NCBI GenBank assembly: GCA_963803245.1
Contig: CAWDLI010000004.1
Span: 124,001-188,000, forward strand
Direction: 5' to 3'
From: JACVRW01 sp963803245
GTDB lineage: Bacteria; Actinomycetota; Thermoleophilia; Solirubrobacterales; Thermoleophilaceae
Length of the DNA stretch: 64,000 bases
The notes under the pieces are model-generated. The model saw nothing but the letters and a program-made list of their open reading frames with translations, did not search any database and had not been told where the DNA came from. Numbering within the stretch: position 1 is the first letter of the stretch; each line of letters starts with the position of its first letter. Of this stretch, positions 24,521-32,113 are shown one piece after another. The translations under genes and the position numbers were made by a program.

Positions 24521-25321
24521 ATGCCGTTCGACGCCGACACCGCGCTGCGCGCCGCAGGCGATGGCGCCTGGGAGGGCGCGCTGGTCGACGGCTGGAACAC
24601 CCCTCGCGGCCCGCTCGGCGGCTACGTGATGGCGATCGTGATGAGGGGGCTGGAGCTCGCGGTGGCCGATCCCGACCGGCAGGCGCGCTCGGCGACCATG
24701 CACTTCCTGCGCGCGCCCGGGCCCGGCCCGGTGACGGTCATGGCACAGGTGGAGCGCGCCGGTCGCTCGCTCACCAGCGTGAGTGGCCGGCTCGAGCAGG
24801 ACGGGAAGCTCCTGGGCCTCGCGCTGGCCGCCTACTCGAAGCCCTGGTCGGGACCGCTGCTGGACGAGTCGCCGATGCCGGAGGTGGAGCCCCCCGGGCC
24901 GGGCGACGCCGCGCCCCACCCGCTCCGCGATGCCACGCCGCCGCCGTTCGCGCAGCGGATGGTGATGCAGTCCCGCTTCGGCGAGCCGCCGTTCAGCCGG
25001 GCGGACCGCAGCGAGACCGGCGGCTGGCTCGGGATCCGCGAGGAGCGCCCGGTCGACTCGCTGGCGGTCGCCGTGCTCGCCGATGCCTGGTACCCGGCGC
25101 CGTGGCCGCGCCTGAGCGAGCTGGCGCCCGCGCCCACGATCGACCTCACGGTCCACTTCCGCTCCCCGCTCCCCGTTCAGGGCCCGCTGCTGCTCGGCCG
25201 CTTTCGCAGCCGCTACGTGCGTGACGGCTTCTTCGAGGAGGACGGCGAGCTCTGGACGGCGGACGGCACGCTGGTGGCGCAGTCGCGCCAGCTGGGCCTG
25301 CTGATCCGCGCTAAGACCTGA
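24521..25321 (+). CDS. Acyl-CoA thioesterase-like protein with double hotdog fold
   Basis: 266 residues from ATG 24521. An N-terminal hotdog (PRGPLGGYVMAIVMRG, ATMHFLRAPGPGPV) is followed by a second one (IDLTVHFRSPLPVQG, FFEEDGELWTADGTLVAQSRQLG). This matches the TesB-like 4HBT family in actinobacteria. It should hydrolyse acyl-CoA thioesters, but the chain length is unknown. It follows the GIY-YIG gene by 13 bases and overlaps the convergent GST-like gene by 11 bases. Confidence 0.85.
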   Translation: MPFDADTALRAAGDGAWEGALVDGWNTPRGPLGGYVMAIVMRGLELAVADPDRQARSATMHFLRAPGPGPVTVMAQVERAGRSLTSVSGRLEQDGKLLGLALAAYSKPWSGPLLDESPMPEVEPPGPGDAAPHPLRDATPPPFAQRMVMQSRFGEPPFSRADRSETGGWLGIREERPVDSLAVAVLADAWYPAPWPRLSELAPAPTIDLTVHFRSPLPVQGPLLLGRFRSRYVRDGFFEEDGELWTADGTLVAQSRQLGLLIRAKT

Positions 25322-26090
25322 CGCCCGGTGCCGCCCCGGACACGACGTGGCGCTCGGTGCGGAACAGCTCCAGGGCATAGCGGCCCGCGGGGTGCTCGCG
25401 GAAGGAGCGAACGTCGCCGGCGATCTGCTCCGGCAGCTCGTCGGGCTGGGGGAGCCGAACGCCGTACTCCGGCGGTACGAGCACCGAGGAGGCCAGGCAG
25501 GCGAAGGTCAGGTCCGCGGCCGTGAAGCGATGCCCGCACAGCCGCCGGCGCCCGTCCGCAAGCCGCTCGGCGATCGCGTCGAAGACCTGCATCACGCGTG
25601 GCTCGTCGTCCTGCAGCGTGGTCGGCCCGATGCCCAGCCGGCGCGAGGCGAGCCGCGTGGCGAGCGGCCAGAGCGCCGTCATCACGCGATCCTCCCAGGC
25701 GGGCACGCCCTGGTTGTTCACTCGCAGCATCTGGCGTCGCTGCGTGAGCATGTGCGCGTACATCAGCCGTCGCCCGTCGGGCCCGAGCCCCTCGTCGAGC
25801 CAGCGACTGAGCTCCACCACCTCATCGCGCAGCGGCGGGTCGGCCGGGAACAGCCTGTCCTCCTCGTCGAGACGCTCGTCCGCGTAGCGGAGGATCTGCT
25901 CGGACTCTCCGAACACGCCCTCGTCGGCCACGAGCACCGGCGTCGTCTCGCCACCGCCGGCGCGGCGCGCCACGAAGATGCTGATTCCCTGGACGTGGCG
26001 CTCCTCCGCGTAGTCCAGTCCGGCACGCTCGAGAGCCCAGCGAGCCTTCTCGCAGTAATGGCTGATCGGGATGGTGACGAGGCGCCGCAC
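25311..26090 (-). CDS. Glutathione S-transferase-like protein
   Basis: 259 residues. A thioredoxin-like N-terminal domain (LVTIPISHYCEKARWALERAG, then TTPVLVADEGVFGESEQILRY) and an all-helical C-terminal domain (GHRFTAADLTFACLASSVL) give the GST fold. Actinobacteria usually lack glutathione and use mycothiol. The thiol substrate is therefore uncertain; a structural or other redox role is possible. A monocistronic gene between two genes of opposite or same strand. Confidence 0.85.
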   Translation of the reverse strand: MRRLVTIPISHYCEKARWALERAGLDYAEERHVQGISIFVARRAGGGETTPVLVADEGVFGESEQILRYADERLDEEDRLFPADPPLRDEVVELSRWLDEGLGPDGRRLMYAHMLTQRRQMLRVNNQGVPAWEDRVMTALWPLATRLASRRLGIGPTTLQDDEPRVMQVFDAIAERLADGRRRLCGHRFTAADLTFACLASSVLVPPEYGVRLPQPDELPEQIAGDVRSFREHPAGRYALELFRTERHVVSGAAPGVRS

Positions 26091-26130
26091 CGGCGCATCA
26101 TCGCGCCGGAGAGTGGCGGGCGTCCAGGCG

Positions 26131-26703
26131 CTAGCGCCTGGACCCGAAGTCCACGGCGTAGGTGGCGCCCCGTGAGCGGGCGTTCAGCCTGGGCGTGCCG
26201 CTGAAGATCCCGAGGCCCGCCGCCTGGAAGCGCGGGTTGAGGATGTTCGCCCGGTGCATCGGGCTGGTCATCCAGAAGCGCACCTGATCGGCAGGAGACG
26301 AGCGCCGCGGAAGGCCGAAGCCGATGTTCTCCCCGACGAGCCAGGAGCCGCTGCGCGGGATGTAGTTGACCTTGCGCAGCCGGCCGACGAGATCGGGGCC
26401 GCCAGGACGGTAATGCGAGAAGTTGCGGTTGCGAACCATCCAGCGAGCGTGGTCGAAGGCGGCGGCGCGCAGGCGCAGGTTCTCGGCGAGCGGGCGAATG
26501 CCCTGCTTGCGGCGCTCTGCGTTCAGGAGGCACAGGAGCGCGGTGCGCGCCTGCTCCCTCGACTCCGCCTTGTCATGCACGGTGGCCGATGCCGCGGTGC
26601 AGCTCGCCTGCTGCTTGGCCGCCGCGACGGCGGCGCCGGGCGCCGCCAAGAGCGAAGCGAGCAAGCACCCGAGTCCTATGAGCCAGAGCGGAATCCGTTC
26701 CAC
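26131..26703 (-). CDS. Secreted CAP-domain (SCP/PR-1-like) protein
   Basis: 190 residues from GTG 26703. A signal peptide (PLWLIGLGCLLASLLAAPGAA) is followed by a CAP domain: LLCLLNAERRKQGI, FDHARWMVRN, FSHYRPGG, GENIGFGLP and MTSPMHRANILNPRF. Bacterial CAP proteins are extracellular and their activity is usually unknown; the domain's conserved His/Glu cluster is present. It is probably a single-gene transcript. Confidence 0.9.
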   Translation of the reverse strand: MERIPLWLIGLGCLLASLLAAPGAAVAAAKQQASCTAASATVHDKAESREQARTALLCLLNAERRKQGIRPLAENLRLRAAAFDHARWMVRNRNFSHYRPGGPDLVGRLRKVNYIPRSGSWLVGENIGFGLPRRSSPADQVRFWMTSPMHRANILNPRFQAAGLGIFSGTPRLNARSRGATYAVDFGSRR

Positions 26704-26899
26704 TCATTCGAGAAGGCAACGGATCGCTCCATTTCGCCAACGGGTGTTCAACGCTGCAGCGTTTACGGACGCCAAACCTGCGGCGGTCCTGCAGAAGAAC
26801 GCAGCCGGCCCGCGCGTTCGCGCGCGTGGAACCTTCAATCTCCGATACGTTCACTCGATGAAGCCTGAGCGGAGGGCCGCCCTGGCCACGCCAGGCCGC

Positions 26900-26905
26900 T
26901 AGGGT
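26900..26905 (+). promoter_or_regulatory. -10 element of a leaderless promoter for the 72-residue membrane protein
   Basis: TAGGGT with seven bases to ATG 26913. It belongs to the recurring TAGnnT group in this window. The 200-base stretch before it (26704-26899) holds nothing else I can support. Confidence 0.45.
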
Positions 26906-26912
26906 CCAAGCC

Positions 26913-27131
26913 ATGAGCGACCTCACCCGCAGCCCAGGCGGCCCGCCATCCCGACGCTCGCGCGAGCAGCGCGCCTATCGGCTGGTCGTGACCGGCGGAG
27001 TGGCCGGCGCGATCGCCGTCGTGGGCCTCGTGCTCGCCATCGTGGGAGTGATCGGCCTTGCCGTGCCCGTGCTCGCCGCGATCATCGCCGCGGTCTGCTT
27101 CTTCATCTTCCGCCGGACCGTCTCGACCTAG
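26913..27131 (+). CDS. Small two-helix membrane protein, 72 residues
   Basis: A polar, basic N-terminus (SPGGPPSRRSREQRAYRL) is followed by two hydrophobic helices (VTGGVAGAIAVVGLVLAIVG and VIGLAVPVLAAIIAAVCFFI) and a short basic tail. No homologue is recognised, and the layout resembles many short actinobacterial membrane proteins. The stop overlaps the end of the convergent monooxygenase gene by four bases. Confidence 0.65.
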   Translation: MSDLTRSPGGPPSRRSREQRAYRLVVTGGVAGAIAVVGLVLAIVGVIGLAVPVLAAIIAAVCFFIFRRTVST

Positions 27132-28570
27132 ACCAGCTCGTAGTCCGAGCGGTCCACCTTCGCCGTGCGGCGGCGATAGGTGCTCCAGACCCACGGCCAC
27201 TGGTTCGGGTCGGCGCCGCGCTCGTCCACGTACCAGTTGGTGCAGCCCGAGTGCCAGACCGTTCCTTCGAGCGCGGCGCGGAGCTCGCGGTCGAACGCCT
27301 CCGCGGCCTCGGTGCGTAGCTCGATCGTCCGCGCGTTCGCCCGTTCCATCTCCCTGATCGCCGCGATCACGTGCCGGGTGGCCGCCTCGACCGCGTAGAT
27401 CACCGAGGTCGCGCCGCCGTTGGTGTTGGGCCCGTACAGCAGGAACATGTTCGGGAAGCCGGGCACGGTGATCCCGAGGTAGGCCTTGGGCACGTCGCCC
27501 CAGGCCTCCGCGAGCGTCCGGCCACCGCGGCCGCGCACGTCCATCGGCGCGACGAAGGCGTGCGTCGCGAACCCCGTGCCGAGGATCAGCACGTCCGCAG
27601 GGCGCTCGATCCCGTCCTCGGTCCGGATCCCCTGCGGCGTGACCGTCGCGATGCGGTCCGTGACGAGCTCGACGTTCGGCTTCGTGAGCGTCTCGTACCA
27701 GTCATCGGTGAGCATGAGCCGCTTGCAGCCGATCTCATCGGTGGGCGTGACCTTCCGCCGAAGCTCGGGGTCGGCGATCTGAGACTTGATCTGCCGGCGG
27801 GCCACCGCGCCGAACGGGCGGATCAGCCAGCGGTGCTTCGTCATCCCGGCGGTGGCGGTCTCCATGAACGCGAAGGTGAGCGCCCGGTCGATCCGCTGGA
27901 CCGCCGGTACGCGCGCGAACAGGCGCCGCATGCGCGGGCCGTACTCGAAGTTCATCTTTGGGAGCGTCCAACCGGGCGAGCGCTGGTAGACGTCGAGCTG
28001 AGCGACGTCGGGCTGGATCGAGGGGCCCACCTGGATCGAGCTGCAGCCCGTTCCGAGGAGCGCGACCCGCTTGCCGGTGAGGTCCACGTCGTGGCGCCAG
28101 CGCGCGGTGTGGAAGGCCGGGCCGGCGAAGTCCTCGAGGCCGGGGATCGGCGGGATGCGCGGAAGTGAGAGCTGGCCGCACGCCGTGACCAGCACGTCGG
28201 CCTCGTGCGGTCCGGCCGTGGTCTCGAGGGTCCAGCGCCGGCGCGCCTCGTCGAAGCTCGCGCTCAGCACCTCGGTGCGCAGCCGAACGCGGTCGAGCAC
28301 ACCGTGCCGGCGCGCCACGTCCTCCATGTAGGCCTGGATCTCCGCTCCCGGCGCGTAGCGCCGCGACCAGTTGGGGTTGGGCGCGAAGGAGAACTCGTAG
28401 AGGTGCGAGGGCACGTCGCAGGCGATGCCGGGATAGGTGTTGAAGTTCCAGACCCCGCCGATGCGATCGCCGCGCTCGAAGACGGTCACATCCTCATAGC
28501 CCTCCCGCTGGAGCATCACGGCAGCGCCGATCCCGCCGAACCCCCCGCCCACGATGGCCACTGACGTCAT
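27128..28570 (-). CDS. Flavin-containing (Baeyer-Villiger-type) monooxygenase
   Basis: 480 residues. The FAD Rossmann motif is GGGFGGIGAAVML, the NADPH motif is LLGTGCSSIQVG, and between them the fingerprint FAGPAFHTARW matches the FxGxxxHxxxW signature of Baeyer-Villiger monooxygenases. It should oxidise ketones to esters or lactones, with a substrate that cannot be told from sequence. Its ATG overlaps the stop of the upstream STAS gene as ATGA, so it is translationally coupled to a partner-switching module, an unusual setting for such an enzyme. Confidence 0.88.
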   Translation of the reverse strand: MTSVAIVGGGFGGIGAAVMLQREGYEDVTVFERGDRIGGVWNFNTYPGIACDVPSHLYEFSFAPNPNWSRRYAPGAEIQAYMEDVARRHGVLDRVRLRTEVLSASFDEARRRWTLETTAGPHEADVLVTACGQLSLPRIPPIPGLEDFAGPAFHTARWRHDVDLTGKRVALLGTGCSSIQVGPSIQPDVAQLDVYQRSPGWTLPKMNFEYGPRMRRLFARVPAVQRIDRALTFAFMETATAGMTKHRWLIRPFGAVARRQIKSQIADPELRRKVTPTDEIGCKRLMLTDDWYETLTKPNVELVTDRIATVTPQGIRTEDGIERPADVLILGTGFATHAFVAPMDVRGRGGRTLAEAWGDVPKAYLGITVPGFPNMFLLYGPNTNGGATSVIYAVEAATRHVIAAIREMERANARTIELRTEAAEAFDRELRAALEGTVWHSGCTNWYVDERGADPNQWPWVWSTYRRRTAKVDRSDYELV

Positions 28571-28884
28571 GTGAGGAAGGACAGCTGCGTGGCGGCGCTG
28601 GTGATCGAGAACACGCGATCAACGCTCGGCGGCCCGCGCCGCACGAGGAAGCGGCCGGGCCGGTCGCTCGACCGGGCGTTCATGCAGAGGATCACCCTCA
28701 TCCCGGCACAGTCCATGAACGTGAGGCCGCTCAGGTCGAGCACGATCCGGTCGGCGTCGGATGCGCGTGCGAGACGCAGCTCGCGCTCCAGGGCCTGGCG
28801 CGACGAGAAATCGAGCTCTCCGCGGGCCGAGACCACGTGGGTCCTCCCCTCGCGGCGGCTGCGCAGCCGCAGCAGCTCACGCAT
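28567..28884 (-). CDS. STAS-domain anti-sigma factor antagonist
   Basis: 105 residues from ATG 28884, which overlaps the preceding STAS stop by eight bases. STAS core: HVVSARGELDFSSRQALERE, DRIVLDLSGLTFMDCAGMRV. In SpoIIAA-like proteins the phosphorylated residue is a serine in the DSxG region. Here the position reads DCAG, so a cysteine stands where the kinase target serine should be. The protein could act as a constitutively active antagonist. It lies between a second STAS gene and the monooxygenase. Confidence 0.85.
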   Translation of the reverse strand: MRELLRLRSRREGRTHVVSARGELDFSSRQALERELRLARASDADRIVLDLSGLTFMDCAGMRVILCMNARSSDRPGRFLVRRGPPSVDRVFSITSAATQLSFLT

Positions 28885-29248
28885 CGGCGGCCCGCCTCGC
28901 GAGAATCGCATGCACCGCCGCGTCTACCGAGTGGTGAACGTCGGCGACGGCCGCCAGGTTCACGAGCGCGAACACGCGCTCGACGATGCCACCCTCCGGG
29001 TACACGACGGCGAAAGCTAGCTGGCGAACCGTCAAACGCTCCGCAACGTCGAACAGGAGGTTCACGCCGGCGCTGTCCACGTACGTCGCGTCACTCAGGT
29101 CGATCACGAGGCCGACGTCCTGATTCGCCACCGCCCTGAGCAGGCGATCCCTCAGCATGCCCGTGGATGACAGGTCCAGCTCGCCGCGGAGATGGGCCAC
29201 GGGGACCGATCCGCGATCAGCGAGATGAAGCTCGGGGTTCGGGCTCAA
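28877..29248 (-). CDS. STAS-domain anti-sigma factor antagonist
   Basis: 123 residues. The STAS core PVAHLRGELDLSSTGMLRD, VGLVIDLSDATYVDSAGVNL includes the conserved DSAG with a phosphorylatable serine, unlike its neighbour. It should bind and sequester the HATPase-type anti-sigma kinase and be released on phosphorylation. The start overlaps the stop of the SpoIIE gene as ATGA. Confidence 0.87.
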   Translation of the reverse strand: MSPNPELHLADRGSVPVAHLRGELDLSSTGMLRDRLLRAVANQDVGLVIDLSDATYVDSAGVNLLFDVAERLTVRQLAFAVVYPEGGIVERVFALVNLAAVADVHHSVDAAVHAILARRAADA

Positions 29249-30843
29249 GCGCGAGCCTCGAGGCGCCGGGCGAGGCGGACGGTGGTGCCGTCATCGCCAG
29301 AGTCCACGTCCACCGTGTCCATCAGCCCCTTCATCAGGACCATCCCCCGGCCCCGGTGGGCGCCGCGCGCAGGCCGCCAGCTTCCGAAGTCGCGGATGCT
29401 GATCACGGTCTTGCCCTCCGTCGACACCGAGGCGGTGACCTCGAGGGCGGCCGGCCCCGGTGCGTAGGCGTGCTCGATCGCGTTGGCGCAGGCCTCGGAG
29501 CAGGCAAGGGTGATCTCCTCGATCTCGGTCGACGAGGCCTCCGCCTCGCGGAGCCAGCGCCCGAGCACCCGCCGGAGCGACGGGATCGTGTCCACGTCGG
29601 CGGGCAGGCTCAGCTCGAGCGGATCGGAGAGCGGCAGCGCACGCCCGACGAGCAGCGCGGCGTCGTCGCGCGTCGCGCCGTCCGGGAGCATCGTGCGGAG
29701 GATCGCATCGCACATCGCCTCGGGCTCGCAGTCCGTGCGGCAAACGGTGGCGCGCAGGAGCTCGAGTCCCTCGTCCAGTGGCTGGCCGGGCCGCTCGACC
29801 ACGCCGTCGGTGTAGAGGACTATGGACGCGCCCGGCTCGAGCCGCGCCTCGACGTCCTCGTAATGGGCGTAGCGCACCGCGCCGAGCGGCACGGACCCGG
29901 GCATCGGGATGTACGCGCAGTGACCGTCGCCGTCCAACACGAGCGGGGGTGGATGGCCGGCGCTCGCCAGCTGGAGGCTTCCCTCCTGTGGATCGAGGAG
30001 GAGGTACAGGAGCGTCGCGTTGCGCCCGGGCTCGAGATGGCGAAGCAGCTGGCTCAGCCGCTCCGCGACCTCGGACGGAGAGCCGTGGTCCATCGCGTAC
30101 GCCCGGAGGCCGCTCCTCAGCTGTCCCATCAGGGCGGCGGCGTAGAAGCCCCGGCCGGACACGTCGCCGATGGCCATTCCCAGCCTCCCGCCGGGCAGCG
30201 GAAAGGCGTCGTACCAGTCACCCCCGAGCTTGGCCTCGGCCGCCGGGAGGTAGCGGCCCTCGAGCCCCACCCCCAGAACCTCGGGCAGCTTCGGGATCAG
30301 GCTCTGCTGCAGGGCGTCCGCGAGACCGCGCTCACGTTCCGATAGGCGGCCATGGATCGCCAGCGCGGCCCGGTCGCCGGCGCTCCACAGCAGGTCCACG
30401 TCGTCATCCGTGAAGGTGCGGTCCACGAACGAGCCGACGTGCAGGACCCCCAGAACGTTGCCTTCGACGATCAGCGGCACCCCGAGCAGCGACCGCAGGC
30501 CCTTCCTGCGGAGCAGCGGGTTCACGATCTCCGCGTGCTCCAGATCCGAGATGCGCACCGCCTGGCGCGTGCCGGCCACCCTCCCGGCGAAGCCCTTGCC
30601 GACGGGGATGCGCACGCGGCGCTGCACCTCCTCCTCGAGACCCTTCGCAGCGCGCGGAACGAGTGAGCGACCGTCGTCCTCGAGCAGCAGGATCGCCGCC
30701 GTGTCGACGTCGAGGATCTCCACGACTCGCTCCAGCAGCTCGTTGAGCAGCGCGCCGAGCGGAAGGTACGAGAGCGCGGCGTCGGTGACGCTCTTCAGGT
30801 CGCGGAGCCTGTCGTCTCCGTCGCCGGTCGCCATGCCGGTCAT
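29245..30843 (-). CDS. GAF-SpoIIE phosphatase-HATPase regulatory protein
   Basis: 532 residues from ATG 30843; ATG 30834 is also possible. Residues about 20-170 form a GAF domain (VEILDVDTAAILLLEDDG, GFAGRVAGTRQAVRISD). Residues about 190-385 are a PP2C/SpoIIE phosphatase (LGGDWYDAFPL, IGDVSGRGFYAAALMGQL, LYTDGVVERPG, RDDAALLV). Residues about 400-530 form an RsbW-like HATPase (CSEACANAIEHAYAPG, GRGMVLMKGLMD). One polypeptide thus carries both the phosphatase and the kinase of a partner-switching circuit and senses an input through GAF. The following STAS genes are its likely substrates. Confidence 0.93.
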   Translation of the reverse strand: MTGMATGDGDDRLRDLKSVTDAALSYLPLGALLNELLERVVEILDVDTAAILLLEDDGRSLVPRAAKGLEEEVQRRVRIPVGKGFAGRVAGTRQAVRISDLEHAEIVNPLLRRKGLRSLLGVPLIVEGNVLGVLHVGSFVDRTFTDDDVDLLWSAGDRAALAIHGRLSERERGLADALQQSLIPKLPEVLGVGLEGRYLPAAEAKLGGDWYDAFPLPGGRLGMAIGDVSGRGFYAAALMGQLRSGLRAYAMDHGSPSEVAERLSQLLRHLEPGRNATLLYLLLDPQEGSLQLASAGHPPPLVLDGDGHCAYIPMPGSVPLGAVRYAHYEDVEARLEPGASIVLYTDGVVERPGQPLDEGLELLRATVCRTDCEPEAMCDAILRTMLPDGATRDDAALLVGRALPLSDPLELSLPADVDTIPSLRRVLGRWLREAEASSTEIEEITLACSEACANAIEHAYAPGPAALEVTASVSTEGKTVISIRDFGSWRPARGAHRGRGMVLMKGLMDTVDVDSGDDGTTVRLARRLEARA

Positions 30844-30905
30844 TCTCCCCTACCGCTGCGGAACTGTGCCACTCCACCCGCTTTCGTGGCTGGGAGAATC
30901 GCGGC

Positions 30906-32099
30906 GTGAGCTCCTCGCCGCGCCTCCACGCGCCGAACCTGACGACCGTCATGCGCTCGGAGGAGCGCGTGACTCCGCTCGAGCTCTTCTTCGACCTCGT
31001 GTTCGTGCTCGTGCTCACTCAGTGCACGGCGCTGATGGCGGACGACCCCACGTGGGAGGGGCTGGCGCGGGGCCTCCTCGTGCTCGGAGTGATGTGGTGG
31101 GCGTGGGTCGGCTACGCGTGGCTCACGAGCGTCGTGGACCCCGAGGAGGGCATCGTGCGCTTCGCGATCTTCGGCGCCATGGCCGCGCTGCTCGTGGTCG
31201 CGCTCTGCGTGCCGGAGGCGTTCGGAGACCTGGGGCTGCTGTTCGCCTGCGCCTATGCCGTGGTCCGCGTGGCGCAGATCGTGCTCTTCGTGGTGGCCAG
31301 CGGTGACGATCCCGGCCTGAGGCATTCCGTGACCGGGCTCGCGGTGAGCACCGCGATCGGCTCCGGGCTCCTCGTGGCGGCCTCGTTCGCGGACGGCACA
31401 CTCCAGGGCGCCCTCTGGGTCCTCGCCCTGACGCTGGACATGGCCGGACCGATGTTCATCGACTCCTCGGGCTGGCGGCTCGCGCCCGTGCACTTCGCCG
31501 AGCGCCACGGGCTGATCGTGATCATCGCGCTCGGCGAGTCGATCGTGGCGATAGGCGTGGGTGCCGAGGCAGGCGTCGACGCCGGCGTGGTCGTGGCCGC
31601 GGTGCTCGGGATCGTGGTGGCGGGCGCGTTGTGGTGGCTCTACTTCGACATCGTCGCGCTCGTTGCCGAGCGACGGCTGTCAAGGGCCAAGACGACACGC
31701 GACCGCAACGAGATCGCGCGCGACTCGTTCTCCTACCTCCACCTGCCTATGGTCGCCGGCATCGTGCTGCTCGCGCTCGGCCTGAAGAAGACGCTCGAGC
31801 ACGTGGACGATCCGCTCAAGCTGGTGCCGGCCGCGGCCATGCTCGGCGGCATTGCGATCTACCTGCTCGCTCACGTGGCCTTCAGGTGGCGCAACGTGCA
31901 CCGGTTCAGCACCCAGCGGGTGATCGCCGCGGCGGTGCTCGCGGCGTTCGTGCCCGCCGCGGAGGAGTTGCCGGCGCTCGTGACGCTCGCCTTCACGAGC
32001 ACCGTGCTCGTGATGCTGATCGTCTACGAGACCGTGCACTTCGCCGAGCTGCGCGAGCGGCTGCGCCACCAGCTGGCGACCGGCACGGCGCCCGACTGA
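30906..32099 (+). CDS. Low temperature requirement protein A (LtrA) family membrane protein
   Basis: 397 residues from GTG 30906. The family signature RVTPLELFFDLVFVLVLTQ is followed by about ten more hydrophobic helices. The HGLIVIIALGESIVAIGVG motif is also typical. Its function is unknown despite the name. GAGAAT (30894-30899) is a possible -10 six bases before the GTG, which suggests leaderless expression. It is divergent from the SpoIIE operon with 62 bases between them. Confidence 0.9.
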   Translation: MSSSPRLHAPNLTTVMRSEERVTPLELFFDLVFVLVLTQCTALMADDPTWEGLARGLLVLGVMWWAWVGYAWLTSVVDPEEGIVRFAIFGAMAALLVVALCVPEAFGDLGLLFACAYAVVRVAQIVLFVVASGDDPGLRHSVTGLAVSTAIGSGLLVAASFADGTLQGALWVLALTLDMAGPMFIDSSGWRLAPVHFAERHGLIVIIALGESIVAIGVGAEAGVDAGVVVAAVLGIVVAGALWWLYFDIVALVAERRLSRAKTTRDRNEIARDSFSYLHLPMVAGIVLLALGLKKTLEHVDDPLKLVPAAAMLGGIAIYLLAHVAFRWRNVHRFSTQRVIAAAVLAAFVPAAEELPALVTLAFTSTVLVMLIVYETVHFAELRERLRHQLATGTAPD

Positions 32100-32113
32100 C
32101 CGAAAGCCCAGGG

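Noticed and set aside
26704..26899. Gene between the CAP-domain protein and the small membrane protein
   Set aside because: Frames here are short, lack a plausible ribosome-binding site and overlap neighbours; nothing supports coding.
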